Numbered from the stretch's first letter, positions 11,856 to 23,935 are shown. The stretch is 64,000 nucleotides of DNA from Isoperla grammatica (GCA_945910005.1 OX246745.1:37815800-37879799), one strand, 5' to 3'. The notes: generated by a model not told the origin, from the sequence alone. Made by a program: numbers and translations.

Positions 11856-12087
11856 TTGGCAGTAGCGACTATCTACTACTATTTACACACCAGTAACGTC
11901 TTTCAAGTTCAATGCACAACCATAATCTTCTAAGTGACATGTTGATTTAGTAGCATGAACGGTAACGTTCCTGAACGGTCTAGCAAGCAACTAGAACTTT
12001 GTTGGCAGTATAGGGCCTACTATTTACACCAGTGAAATCTTTCACGTTTGTTAATGTTTGTTGCACAATCATAGATTTTTAAAATTA
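11856..12087. repeat. Diverged two-copy direct repeat, about 146-bp period
   Basis: Segments beginning TTGGCAGTA at about 11856 and 12002 share TACTATTTACAC-CCAGT, then CTTTCA and a block near CACAA-CATA. They look like an old tandem duplication. Confidence 0.5.
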
Positions 12088-12928
<841 letters not shown>

Positions 12929-13418
12929 TGGGTGCTTACGGAAACCTCTCGAGTTGTAAAGATTGGATGGATCTGGTCACGTGATGGATTTGATCAGAAT
13001 CCCTGGATTTCATGTCTGTTTCCGAACGAAAAGTTGTAGTTGTTTATGAATCTAAATATAATTATAAATCGTGCTTCCGAAATTAATATTATTTAATTTA
13101 CTTTCTACATAAAATACATCGAAATGTTCTTGAATGTCTTCAAATAGTTCATTAATCCCACAAATCCCACATTGTGCGTCGTCCATGATGGCAATACAGC
13201 CTATAGTTTATAGGCGTTAATTTTGAAAAGGCGGTGAAACAGGCTGTGGTGCGAGATCCAACCCAACAGATCCTTCTTTTAGCAGGATAGGATCGGATCG
13301 GATCACTTGATCGGATGGATCCGTGAAGGTTTTCGAACAGAGGTTCTTGCAATCTTGTATGTTTCCGAACGAACAGATCCGTTCGGTTCAACCAGATCAG
13401 GGTTTCCGTAAACACCCA
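12929..13418. mobile_element. Terminal-inverted-repeat element, possible MITE (490 bp)
   Basis: TGGGTGCTTACGGAAACC at the left end is inverted at the right end (GGTTTCCGTAAACACCCA) with one mismatch. A segment TGTTTCCGAACGAA occurs in both halves. No convincing flanking duplication was found, so the superfamily is open. There is no coding content. Confidence 0.6.
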
Positions 13419-13456
13419 TCGTATCATGGGTAGCTCCCGTGGCTCGTGCACTGTTA

Positions 13457-13851
13457 GGGTGTGTTCCAACTTGATTTTCGCCTACTAACCACTAACCACT
13501 AACCTGCTACTCACTAAACACTTACAGCTTTGGGCACGCCACCTAGTATGCTAATACAAAGTTTATTGTTATTAATCATCTAATGTAAATAAATACGATA
13601 ATAATACTTCCACTTACTGGTTGGGTATTTTCCTAGCCTAAAAGTATCAGCTGAGATGGCTGGTATCAACCATCTTGGTTCAGTGGGTTAGTCGGTGTCG
13701 TAGTGTACACTTCGGCCACTACCCACTACCCACTAACCACTAACCACTAGCCAAGTAAGGAGCATTGGTCGTCTGCTTGTGACGTCACTTCCTTTCGATT
13801 AGAATAACTAAGCTTAGTCCACTACGAAAAACGTCAAGTTGGAACACACCC
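13457..13851. mobile_element. PIF/Harbinger-like MITE (395 bp)
   Basis: Termini GGGTGTGTTCCAACTTG and CAAGTTGGAACACACCC are perfectly inverted and flanked by TTA on both sides (13454-13456 and 13852-13854). A 3-bp TWA duplication with G-rich termini is typical of PIF/Harbinger. Just inside each end lies a run of CCACTAAC-type short repeats, on both sides of a unique core. It is non-coding. Confidence 0.8.
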
Positions 13852-13854
13852 TTA

Positions 13855-15175
13855 GTCTGTTAGGCTTGCATTCAGTCTTCAGCAAAGCTCTGTGTTATAC
13901 AACGGTCGTTGGGGGGATGGGCAATGTCAATTGGTTACCGTGACAACGCAAGATTATACACGTAATGTGTATGAAGTGTTGTGTTTAATACTGCCGGAAA
14001 CATGAGCAAAAAGTCTCAAACAAATAGACTTGATGATAATTTTGAAAATAAAGGGCTTACCAATAGGCCTACGTACAAAGATTAAAAATAATGTTTGATT
14101 TCAGTTTATATAAGAAATGATTTTACCACCAAATTAACAATATAAAGGACTATAAGAAACTCTAGAACTCACCGAAACGAATTCTATGATCCAAAATGTT
14201 TCCCCCATTGTTTTTGTGCCTAACCAGGAAATACACTACCCGGCATTGATTTTGAAACAGCCACTGAGCCATTTGTCCTGGGAACAGTAGGGACGACCAT
14301 AATTCTTATGATTACTGAAACACAATTATTGACAGGCCTACGGTATTTTTGTATTTCACTCCTGTATGGGCCGTTTTATTTTCGGGTCCCGGCCGCTCAT
14401 ATAGTCCCAGTCCAGCCCTGGCTATTATAGTGAACGCGATCCCAGCACTCACCTTGTGACTGAGGAAAACCTACCTCCCGAATGAAATGCCTGTCGTGTC
14501 CTGTCCTCGCGACTTGCGCCTTCTTTTCAAGTATACATTGGATTTTACTTATCTACGGTTACGGGTGTCCGCCGTGGCTGGAAAACCGGTTAATGATTTT
14601 CCCCCTCCGTTAACCATGAGGTCAACAATGGCCGCAAATATAACACAAAGGGGAAAAAACTAACGTTTTTTTATGTACCGTAGCTGGCAGAACCGTAGCC
14701 TACTCGCGTGAGTAGGCGGCTCGCACGCGCGCCTGGCATTAAATAGGATTATAACAATGAATTTCATTTTTTGTATGCATGTTTCATAACATTTATTGGA
14801 ATTTTTTAAGAATTTCGGTTAATCGGGGTTTATATCGCCGATCAACCGATTAAGTAACTAACCGATTTATCCCACCCCTACCTACGATAGTTCTTGGGTC
14901 GTATTCATTGTCCTTATCACGTTTAACCATCACGTGGCCACATACAATGAAGTTGGCTTGCTGGACTTTATTCGCATTGATTCTTTTATTCTCGACCATT
15001 TTTTACGACGTCAATCAGTAAACTATGTCTCATACCAAAGTGTATAAGCTACGTACTCCGTCATTTACACGACGACATTACGACATTGATTTACTAACAA
15101 CCAAACAAATACAAAACTAAAGAAATATTAAAATAATGTTAAACTTTCAACTTGTGGAAATGTGGAACCTCATAT
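13855..15175. other. Unassigned stretch
   Basis: No gene is supported. A short palindrome (CCTACTCGCGTGAGTAGG) lies near 14698. A hAT-style end (ATCCCACCCCT) near 14870 has no partner that I can find. Confidence 0.5.
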
Positions 15176-15671
15176 GGGGTCGTCCATAAATGATGTCATA
15201 CAATTTTTGACCAAATTAGACCCCCCCCCCCCACCCCCTCCCCCTTTGTCACAGTCAGTCACAAGAAGTCTGACACCCCTCCCCCCCTTTAATGATGTCA
15301 CAAAAAATAATTAACTGCCCCCTCCCCCCCCCCCCCTCCCAACATACCAACATAAAAACAAACTTGGACAAAATCAGTCACATCGAGATCAAATATTTGT
15401 ATTTCGTTTATTTTTTTACATTTGCACAGCTCCTGGTTACTGGTCATTCGTCCATGGCGAGACTCAGCATGTGCATGGCGCATTCGAGTGGCTAAAAAAC
15501 AGTTTTGGAAATGCGTGAAATTGCGGGATTATCTGAAAAATGTAAAATACTGCAAAAAAAAACTGCACTAAAAATGGCATTATATGCAGTGCATGCATGG
15601 ATGTCACAGAAAGACTGACCCCTCCCCCCCCCCCCCCCCCAAATAGTGTGACATCATTGATGGACGACCCC
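15176..15671. mobile_element. Terminal-inverted-repeat element, MITE-like (496 bp)
   Basis: GGGGTCGTCCATAAATGATG at the left end is inverted at the right end (CATCATTGATGGACGACCCC, one or two changes). TAT flanks both sides, compatible with a 2-3 bp duplication. Long C-runs (15222-15235, 15320-15337, 15622-15640) and repeated TGTCAC motifs fill the interior. It carries no protein. Its superfamily cannot be fixed from these ends. Confidence 0.75.
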
Positions 15672-15813
15672 TATAGCGTTTTTTTTTTTTAATTTTAAAA
15701 GAATAAATAAAGTATAAGCAGTAGGCCTATATTTTTGGGGATGTATGATGATTATTTTTATAATGGTCCCTATCGATAAGATCGCTCCATTGTGTACGTA
15801 TGAAACACTTCTC

Positions 15814-15868
15814 GTGATAATACGGAAATTCGGCCCCCTAGCCTGAAGTGAATGCACAACGAATACCC
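15814..15868 (-). repeat. 55-bp direct repeat, left copy (LTR-like end)
   Basis: It matches 17461-17515 with about four substitutions, sharing ATTCGGCCCCCTAGCCTGAA. It lies about 55 bp beyond the end of the SUN coding sequence. Homology stops abruptly at both edges. Confidence 0.85.
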
Positions 15869-15922
15869 GTTAGGAGGTACGTGTATTGAGATCGGCATTC
15901 CGCTCCGTGTCGTGCCAACGTT

Positions 15923-16960
15923 CTAGTACGAGACCCACGTGCCGTGAACACTGAACCGGTAGAGACAAGTGTGCTCGAGGTTGCCGTGGTTCGAGTCGAT
16001 CCGAAGCTCCATAATCTTGAACGGCTGGACGTCCGACCGCGCTACGAGGAAGAACTGCAAACTTGTGCTGTTCTTCAGATAGGTATATTTCCCTAGTTCC
16101 GTTGGCTCCAAGTCGTTCTCTGCTTCGAGGCCCCACACAGAGAAGTCTCGGGGCGCCGAGTCTATGTTGCCGGAGAAGGCCAGCGAGCGCGGGATGTGCT
16201 CGACGCTGAACGAAGATATCCGCACCAGCCCTGGGAGCCTCGGAACGCCCAACACTCGCCCGGCTGTAAGACCGTGCGTGGCGTGTTGACAGGTTACCAG
16301 TACGGGATACCGAAGAGCGTCATGGACGCCGAGTGCTTGTAGTATGACTCGGTACACCAAGTGCTGATGACGCTGCCGCCGTAGTCTACCATGCCCGTCT
16401 TGTCTGCGTCGCACGTCGTGATGATTCGGTACGCGGCCGTCCGTCAGCGAACCTCCCTCGCCGCCGCCCAGGTTGAAGCTGCCGGACGTGCCCGAGATGC
16501 GTGCCGAGATAGCGCCCATCATGGTCTGGGCAGACTGCTCCGACACCTGTGCGGTGACGTTGGCGAGCGCCGCCTCAAACTGTTGCAGTCCGATGAACAT
16601 GTTGCCGACCATGGCCCTCAGTTCGGCCCGGTCCACCCCCCACGCCGTAGACCCCCGCCACGTAGCGTAGGACGTGGGCGTTAATGTCCTCCCAAGGTAT
16701 CGGCTTGTTGTTGCAGCACTTGGCCAGCTGGACCTTCAGTAGTCGTATCTCTTCTTCTTGTGCCCTGATCATTTCCTCGTTGTTCAACAGTTCTCCCCCG
16801 AGTTTCGCCTTCATCTCGGTGACGCTGGCGTTGAGTTTCTGTTCGAACTCCTGCCTCAGCCTCGTAATCTCCGCGGCCACCTTCGCGTTGTGCACCTCAA
16901 AGTGCCGACTCTGGTCGTGTAACTCCCCCTGAGCGTCTCCACGCTGTCCGAGTGGGTCGG
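15923..16960 (-). pseudogene. SUN-domain protein pseudogene (coiled coil plus SUN domain)
   Basis: SUN proteins span the inner nuclear membrane and bind KASH partners to form LINC complexes. Here the minus strand encodes a coiled coil (about 16930-16700, including NAKVAAEITRLRQEFEQKL), then DADKTGMVDYGGSVISTW (about 16405-16340), then SASMTLFGIPYW followed by an in-frame TAA. It goes on with PRTVLQPGECWAF and, in a third frame, FSVEHIPRSL, SAPRDFSVWGLE and EHTCLYRFSVHG just before the end near 15925. These are the ordered landmarks of the SUN fold. At least three frameshifts (one near 16640) plus one stop inactivate it. The absence of introns through coiled coil and SUN domain suggests a cDNA-derived copy. 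The transmembrane and nucleoplasmic parts are missing. Confidence 0.85.
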
Positions 16961-17155
16961 CCAGGTACGCCTGCACCGAGCCCTGCAGTGACCTAGTGGG
17001 TCAACATCCTCTCGACCAGGTACGCCTGCACTGAGCCCTGCAGTGACCTAGTGGGTCGACATCCTCTCGGCCAGGTACGCCTGCACCGAGCCCTGCAGTG
17101 ACCTAGTGGGTCGACATCCTCTCGGCCAGGTACGCCTGCACTGAGCCCTGCAGTC
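16961..17155 (-). repeat. 55-bp tandem repeat at the gag/SUN junction
   Basis: CCAGGTACGCCTGCA recurs at 16961, 17016, 17071 and 17126, giving a 55-bp period with three full units and a partial fourth. The period is not a multiple of three, so each unit shifts the reading frame. The units lie between the gag-like start and the coiled coil, so they may come from slippage or template jumping at the join. Confidence 0.9.
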
Positions 17156-17290
17156 GACCGCTCTTTCGATTGACAAAAATAATTCCTCTATTGTTTGGCT
17201 AGATTGTGTGCCTGAATATTTATGTATAAGTGAGACAAGTCCTGTGACATTTCGTGGGGCGATTTCGTCGGCTATTGGTACTATAGGCAT
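17150..17290 (-). CDS. Gag-like N-terminal fragment
   Basis: The ATG at 17290 opens about 47 residues (MPIVPIADEIAPRNVTG, then LIHKYSGTQSSQTIEELF and LSIERAV) before the tandem array. The pattern of a short leader, YSG, then E-E-L/F-x-x-I-E is common at the start of retroelement Gag proteins. Its position about 170 bp after a primer-site-like sequence supports that reading. It is truncated where the 55-bp repeat starts. It could instead be an unrelated short frame. Confidence 0.4.
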
Positions 17291-17436
17291 TTTGAGGGTT
17301 TTGCTTTATAAGTTTTATGAATTTTAAAATGATTGCTGCTACCACTAATCGTGAATTTAAACACTTTTAGAATTTGTTGAAAAATTTTATTGAAAGATTG
17401 TTTGGGAGCAAAGGCTTACTGATTTGAAGTATGTTT

Positions 17437-17458
17437 TCAATCCCACCGCACGACACCA
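17437..17458 (-). promoter_or_regulatory. Candidate primer-binding site (tRNA 3'-end match)
   Basis: The plus strand reads TCAATCCCACCGCACGACACCA and stops 2 bp before the right 55-bp repeat. It has the layout of a tRNA 3' end: T-loop TTCAATC, a 5-nt stem, a 7-nt acceptor strand, a discriminator A and CCA. I cannot assign the isoacceptor from memory; the last bases resemble some Leu-type ends. Confidence 0.45.
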
Positions 17459-17460
17459 CT

Positions 17461-17515
17461 GTAATAATACGGGAATTCGGCCCCCTAGCCTGAAGTGAAT
17501 ACTCAACGAATACCC
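17461..17515 (-). repeat. 55-bp direct repeat, right copy (LTR-like end)
   Basis: This is the partner of 15814-15868. On the minus strand it precedes the candidate primer-binding site, as the end of a 5' LTR would. Confidence 0.85.
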
Positions 17516-18134
17516 TCTTGATTGATCGTACAATTATCTAACTAGGACGAGGCTAGGGTTAAGAAGCGTATTATCGGTGGTAATGAAGCCTAACGGTACC
17601 AGGCGAATGTCACAGGATGATTCGGGTACATTGACAAGGCAAACCACAATAACACTTTCTCCGTATTGACCATATTATGTTACATACACAGTTGGCAAGT
17701 TATTATGCGTCATGAGCGTGTAAAGTGCTAAAAGCGTTCATTATGCACGTGTACATTTATATATATATATATATATTTGTGGAGTAATATTCCTTGTACC
17801 ATAATATAGTGTTAAATTAGATTCACTGATATCATATAATATAGTGTCAAGCTTTACACACCATATCATACAAGTGCGTGTATTTTAATAACTCACACTG
17901 AATTTACTAATAGCACTGAATTTAGGTAATCACTGAATTTACAGTTCCATCTGTCAGGCAAGTGAATTTATGACAGAGTTAGCTTCGTAGCCCAGAGTAG
18001 GCTAGAAGTTATTTAGCATGCATAAGTAGTAAAAGGTTTTGACTTACGGTTTCCAGGCCGGGCTTCCAGGTCTTCCTTGTGTGCTCGGATCCTACTCTTA
18101 TTTTTTGGTTGGAAACTCCCGTGTTGGAAACTCC
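17516..18134. other. Unassigned stretch with an (AT)n microsatellite
   Basis: An AT dinucleotide run lies at about 17757-17775. No gene or bounded element is visible. Confidence 0.5.
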
Positions 18135-18142
18135 CGTGTTTT

Positions 18143-18769
18143 CATAGGCGTGCGCAGGGGGGGGCAAGGGGGGGCAGCTGCCCCCCCATTAGGACAGGTG
18201 AGCTTTTTTTTAAATAGAATTTGGCCCAGGGTGTACCGTATACGCCTGCCGATCGTAAAAGACGAGAAGAGGATCTATAGCACCTTCATCATATTAAATA
18301 TATTCCTCAAACTGTCACTGTTGCTCTAACTGTCTTGCCCGTTTGACCCGGGAAACAATAGGTCCGGGATAGTGCATGTCGTAATGGGAGACAAAAATGC
18401 TGACGCCTGACATAATGGTTCTAATATTACCTTCAGTCCTAGATTGGAATGACGTTGGAATCAGCTGACCGGCGGGTTGCCTTACCGCCAAGATTTTGGC
18501 TGTGGTAGTGACCACTTCCATCACTTTGTAACAATGATATCACTGATATCCACAAATAATCGTGTGAAACTAACCCATTGAACAGACAACCTGTACTCCT
18601 CCTAATACGCTTAAAAACACGTTTAAAAATGCATGTCTTTAAAAAAAATCTCCTGCGGAGCTTTTTGTGGGGCGCATTCCCCCCACACCCCCCATTGGCG
18701 CCACCGTGAAGTACTTTCATTGGGAATTTATTGTGCCCCCCCATTAATCAACCTCTGCGCACGCCTATG
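18143..18769. mobile_element. Non-autonomous hAT-like DNA transposon (627 bp)
   Basis: CATAGGCGTGCGCAG at the left end is perfectly inverted at the right end (CTGCGCACGCCTATG). Both sides carry the 8-bp duplication CGTGTTTT (18135-18142 and 18770-18777). Poly-G/C tracts just inside each end are typical of this kind of copy. No transposase frame is present. Confidence 0.9.
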
Positions 18770-18777
18770 CGTGTTTT

Positions 18778-19284
18778 ACAGTCGAATTTGACCGTGAATT
18801 AATAACTCGGAAGTGAACTTTCTCTTATGTGACATCTTCGTCATGATTTTGAATGTGTTTAATTGGTTTGCATCTTATGACGTTTTTAATTTTAATTGGT
18901 TTGCATGTATGACGTTTTTAGTTTAAACAATCGCTGTTGGCTTCTAAATTTAGATGTTAAAACATTGGCTATCATTTGCTAGAGATGCGGTGACCTAGAC
19001 ATTTAAGGCGGAGACTTCGCGGAAATTTCCTTTCTCTTTGCTCAAATTTCTATGTAATTTTGATAGTTCTATGAATCGTGTCTAGGAATTCTGTGAACTT
19101 GAGTGATAAATGAAACGTCATCTGTTATTCGTCATTACTTTGATTACAAGTATACGTCATGACAATATGTCATATGAACACTCGTATACAATGTTCGATA
19201 AGAATCTAGAAGAACGCGTGGCGTGAATGTGAAGTCTAGCATATCAAATTAGCTTTATCGCTATACTACAAAATATATTTTATT
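18778..19284. other. Unassigned AT-rich stretch
   Basis: A locally duplicated phrase (AATTGGTTTGCAT with TATGACGTTTTTA) occurs near 18860-18925. Nothing else is recognisable. Confidence 0.5.
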
Positions 19285-19690
19285 TATTTTATTGTAAGTA
19301 ACCAGTTAAGGGCACAATGGCCTCTTCAGCCTGATGAATAATGGTTAATGAATGATAATGAGGAAGGGAGGAGGGGAAGCCTGGTGCCGGCACGTACCCT
19401 ACTCCTGTCGAAAAGAACCAAATGGACCATCGGTTTTACGTCCAATCCGAAAGGACGGTGTAACTTTGACCAATCACATAGGTTCCTCCACTAACCTGGA
19501 CTGCCGAGCAGTTGACAAGAAGATCGAAGCTGTTACACAAGCTTTCAAACCCTCCAATCCGCTCGGAAATTAGTGTTTCAGAGGTGAGTGGTCACCCATC
19601 CACCTCCTGACCTAGCCGAGGTTGCTTAACTTCGGTGTTCGTATGGGAACCGACTCGTTATATACGAGTACGATCCTATCGGTTAATTAA
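19285..19690 (-). mobile_element. 5S rRNA-derived SINE (SINE3 class)
   Basis: On the minus strand the head reads CACCGAAGTTAAGCAACCTC and then GGATGGGTGACC, which are the internal promoter region and loop of 5S rRNA. The 5S part spans about 19690-19575 with changes that rule out a functional 5S gene. It is followed by about 270 bp of unrelated body ending in an A/T-rich tail near 19290. RNA polymerase III would start at the 5S-like head. Confidence 0.8.
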
Positions 19691-19891
19691 ATTGTAAATT
19701 TGTGTTTACCTTTATGAGAGGAGCATCCACACTTTTGGTCATGGAAATATGCGGATGTGTCACCATGGATGATTTAAGAAAGTGTATAGATGATGTGGTG
19801 ACTACATGATAACACACACCCTCACAATGTAGCAAGGGTTAGTCCCGGCCAAGAATCGAATACCGGTCTTTTAGAATGTTCACATTATAAT

Positions 19892-20343
19892 CAGAGGCGC
19901 GTTCAGATTATTTGAGGCAGAGGCCCAAGGCGCTGAGAAATTTGGGGCCCCTGCTATTCAAATTCAATTCTACAAACATATTTTTACTGCGTTACCTTGC
20001 AATCACTTCTTCCTACACTTTGCAATGGCAAAACTGTTAATTTGATTATTGAAGTTACAAGGTTTAAAGTTGAGTCTCTGACACTCATTGCACAGACAGC
20101 AATGTTTTCAAGATTCTCAAGTCGCTCTTGCCCCAAAGAATTTCTTAAGTAGCTCTTAACTCTTTACAGTGTTGACAGCGAGCGTTTTCAACAAACAACT
20201 AACTGAGATAAATATTCAATCATGTTACCAAAAATTGTCGGTTCCCTACCAGTTCGCTTGCGTTATTTGATTTATTTGGGGGCTCCTTAGAGCGAGGGGC
20301 CCTGGGCGCGCGCCTATTGCGCCTAGGCCTAAAATCGCCACTG
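19892..20343. mobile_element. Non-autonomous hAT-like DNA transposon (452 bp)
   Basis: The ends CAGAGGCG and CGCCACTG are near-inverted. They are flanked by imperfect 8-bp duplications ATTATAAT (19884-19891) and CTAATAAT (20344-20351), 6 of 8 matching. GC-rich GGCCC blocks occur inside both ends. The decay suggests an older insertion than its neighbours. Confidence 0.65.
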
Positions 20344-20441
20344 CTAATAATGAACAAATAGCAATTGTAGAAAGGTTCATGTCAGGAAGTGGACTTGGTA
20401 CCTCAGTTGGTTACATAACAGATACATCACTGCAATAATAT

Positions 20442-21156
20442 TGTGAAAAAATAGGGTTGGACTGCACCTCAGGGCAGATGTAATTGCCTTGACTAGCATG
20501 AGGTGCGCAGCTGATGTTTAGCTTTGCGGCTCAGTCTTTCCCTAGTCTTGACCAGGATCAGTATTTTGCAGGGACAGATCATGCGGAATTGTCCTCAAAG
20601 AAATACACAGAATTCAAATAAACAAGGGTTACGTGTATTGTACTTACAAAACCTACCCTTAAAGGTCATTAGTAAACTGTACCATTGTGAGCGAGAGTGC
20701 GTGGTCAACTTGTATCTGCTAACTGCCCCGACCTATGAATCAATGCCATTCCATCCTACCCTTTAACAGAGGCCTGGCACAGTGATTGGGTCGATCCTCC
20801 GATCCACGCTGTCCTTGGTTCGATCCGCCCGGTCTGCTGTCCTCGGTTCGATCCCCGTCCCGCTGTCCTCAGTCTTCTCCCCGCGATGCCGTCTTCTTCC
20901 AACCACTTCACTTGACACTCCCAGCGATAAAAAGCCCCGAGCTGGTCAACCACTACCCCTTTTATTCTTTTGTTCCCCTCTCAGCCCCTGGTTACCAAAA
21001 CTAATTAAAAATAACATTCATTTGTTCTTCTCTCAATTGTTGCGGACCCACTGCCAGGCAATGCGCCACACACACATCCACTAGGTTGGCTATTTTATTA
21101 ATAAAGTATCTTAGAGAATCCAGAAGAAAAACCATGAAATGGTCCCATTCTTCACA
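20442..21156 (-). repeat. 3' LTR of the gypsy element (715 bp)
   Basis: It is aligned along its whole length with 31769-32474 and differs mainly by small indels near 20670-20690 and scattered substitutions. It starts TGTGAAAAAATAGGG and ends TTCTTCACA. The adjoining internal sequence (minus strand) ends GGGAGGCCAGGCA, a plausible polypurine tract. Confidence 0.93.
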
Positions 21157-23780
21157 TGCCTGGCCTCCCAATTAACGATGACCTCATCGTTCGTAGAATC
21201 TCTTCATCCCTCGGGCACCACCGGATCCCTCGGCATCTCATCAACACAGCAGGTCCATCAGGCATGTATATGGCGTTGACTAGTTTCTTGTATAATCCCA
21301 ATATGCTTTAAGTATCCTCGTATGATCTCGTTAAAGTCTCAGGTAGTTTCGTGGTCGTCCCGGACCAGTATCATAACCCAATCATTGTACCAAGCGTACC
21401 CTAAACGCAATACCCTACACCCCGCACTCACAATGCAACAGCTTACCTCAGACTCGTACAGGCCGCTAAAATCCTAACTGAAAACAAAGACTCTTCCTAT
21501 ATAAGTTCCACCTGAAGGGCAGAAACCCTAACGGCGACAAATGTCCCTGTAATAGCTAACGAAATTGCACACAGGTGAAAGCAAAGAAAACAACTGAAAA
21601 ATATCAACACCAAGGCCTGTGTGAGAAACCAAAAATATAAAACAATGTATCCTACCTACTGAGTCTTTGCCCGAAAAAATATCAAAAGAAATTCATTTTT
21701 TTTTGTTAAATAAAGTTTTCATAGTAGTCTTGATCCAACAGAAACGTAACCCTCGTGATGTACAATTGAGCTCGCCCCGACAATTCGCAGCTGGCGGCTC
21801 GTCCGCAGGCATGTACTGCGTCAAGTCAGCATGTTAGTGAACTGTGCCTGTTACAGAAAACAACCTTGCGCCAGTCACAATTCAAGGTTTCTTTGACACA
21901 CTCACATACAGCGAATTCCGCTGACGCCAGAAAGAACCATGAGGCCACGCACGTGGTACAACCAACGTAAACATAGCGTAACCTAACAGCTGACATCTCA
22001 GAGACACATGCTAATAGAAGCAAAGAAATCAAACAACTTTAAAAAAAAAAAAACAGCAGTAAAATTTAAGGAACAAGTAGCTTTTATTATTGAGCCCTCA
22101 TTGTGCTAAGCACGTAAACGTTAATCAAAACAAATCATCTAATCAAGTAAATCTTAACTCACAAATAGGTCATTCAGAACCGAGAGAAAACAAAATGAAC
22201 GCGAAATTGCATCTACCAACAAAATGAATCATAACAAATTTCTTTGTGACTAAAACCATGTGTTTCCGAGATAATTATAACTTCACAGAATACCAATAGT
22301 ATTATTATTATTATTATTATTTTTTTTTTTTTAATCCCATACCTCAACCGAAAACATTTCAACCCCATTAACCACAACATCAACATGAAAGTAAATCAAC
22401 ATCATCATACCTCGTCGATATAACACCAAAACGACCCAATACACTGACATTCGGTAGCAGAAAACAACCTACTCAAACTATGTCAAACATGCACACGCCA
22501 AAAATGCCGAAAAGACACGACTAACCCGCCAACACCATAAACGAGCGGCAAACGAACCACGATGAACCACGCAAACCAAAACCATCAGCAAAATCCACGC
22601 AAACGGAACCAAGTCGACGAAACAATCTGCCGAACCACACCACGTCAACAACAAATCAAACAACCTCAAACTCGTTGTACGAGAGAAATGACCTATATTC
22701 CTACCACGCTACCAGAAACACGAATCCCTTTGGTCACCATCAAGAAAACAAAACCAAAACCATTCACCAAATTCTCACAACACGGTACCGATGGAATGTC
22801 TAAACGAACCTCCTAACCTAAGTGCCAACCAAAGCACATTAATAAAGTAACTAAGCAAACCGCGCGCGCGAATATATCAATCAGGTGAAGGCCAGAAGTC
22901 TACCCTTAACATAAAGTAAATAAAAAAAAAAATACACTCTAACCAGCAATGACATTCCATCGCAACCACAACACTGCACAATCCCAAGATGACATTAACA
23001 CTTACACATGTCCTGTCAGGCCTTAACACAACACATATCCAGCCAAAGGAACTGTGAAACAACTTAGCGTGAACAGAGTATAGATTGAGCTCTCCGTTGC
23101 CAACGTCAAAGAAAACTTTCCATACTGAAAGTGGCGTCAGCATATCCGGCGAACGCATTTTACACAAGGCAAGCAAACACATACCATGAAAACTATTGCC
23201 AATAATGTGACTATACAGCCAGCAGATAACCTCCGTCATAATAATGACATCACATCGTCATACAGCCCCCCCGCATGACGTCACTAATTAACACCAACCA
23301 ACCAACATCATAACATTGACATTATACTCATACCTCCTTTAGTATAATGTCCACAAATTCCCAATATATCCCACATTGTGATTATAAAGCCACTCACAAA
23401 ACAACAGCCAAATTATGACCATATCTCCGTTAACTTACGTTTCATGAGCGCATCAACTCACAATAACTGTGACTATAGAGCCAACAATAAATATGTCAAA
23501 TTAACGACAAAATGTCACCTTCCAACACTAATTCAAATAAGTCATCAAATATCGTAACCAGAAAGTCACCAAATAATAGTCGTCTCAATAACATTATCAC
23601 GCCGTCACTCAAATACATCACGTGTATCCCCGTACCTCGGCCCATAACTTCATCTATCAACGACCAAATCAGCGACCACAACGTCGAAACACCACCTCAC
23701 CCAGAAGTTCCTAACCGTCTTTCCTAGAACGAATGGACCGCAGGTACCCTCAATAACTAAACAATCAAGTTATACACAAA
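21157..23780 (-). other. Non-pol 3' internal region of the gypsy element
   Basis: About 2.6 kb lies next to the 3' LTR. The first 100 bp on the minus strand could be the pol C-terminal tail (MPRDPVVPEG). From 22020 to 23780 the plus strand is strikingly A/C-rich and G-poor, with no frame I recognise on either strand. The longest minus frame (22877-23239) shows no envelope-like features beyond hydrophobic patches. It could be long non-coding 3' sequence or an unrecognised insertion. Confidence 0.45.
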
Positions 23781-23935
23781 AAATAATATTACATGAAAAA
23801 AATAATTTTTTAAAAAACAACGCTTATATTTAAATGCATTTTATTTTTTACTTTTTTAGTGCATTTAAATATAAGCGTTGTTTTAAAAAAAAAAAAAAAA
23901 AAAATTCATATAATATTATTTTATACTTTCTAGTC
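23781..23935. repeat. Long palindrome (arms about 60 bp)
   Basis: The arm containing AACAACGCTTATATTTAAAT is inverted after a 25-bp T-rich spacer. The match extends outward through A/T runs into AATAATATT on both sides. The motif ATATAAGCGTTGT returns at 24879-24892, at the far end of the adjacent repeat, which hints at a bounded element. Confidence 0.75.

Larger units (their letters stand above)
15814..17515 (-). mobile_element. Candidate chimeric retroelement carrying a SUN-domain coding sequence
   Basis: Two 55-bp direct repeats (15814-15868 and 17461-17515, about 51 of 55 identical) bound this region. On the minus strand, two bases after the right repeat, comes a sequence that looks like a primer-binding site. 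Next come a leader of about 165 bp, an ATG with a gag-like N-terminus, a 55-bp tandem array, a coiled coil and a broken SUN domain, and then the left direct repeat. This order is that of an LTR retroelement whose gag-pol has been replaced by a host cDNA. The repeats are unusually short for LTRs and do not start with TG, and no target-site duplication was found. The mobile-element reading is therefore an inference. Confidence 0.45.

Noticed and set aside
19575..19690. A 5S rRNA gene on the minus strand
   Set aside because: Only the internal promoter and part of loops match, with changes and no intact 5' and 3' stems; it is fused to a non-5S body, so it is a SINE head.
22562..23239. A protein-coding gene or envelope gene in the gypsy 3' region
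   Set aside because: Frames are short and of biased composition, without a signal peptide, cleavage site or recognisable motif.
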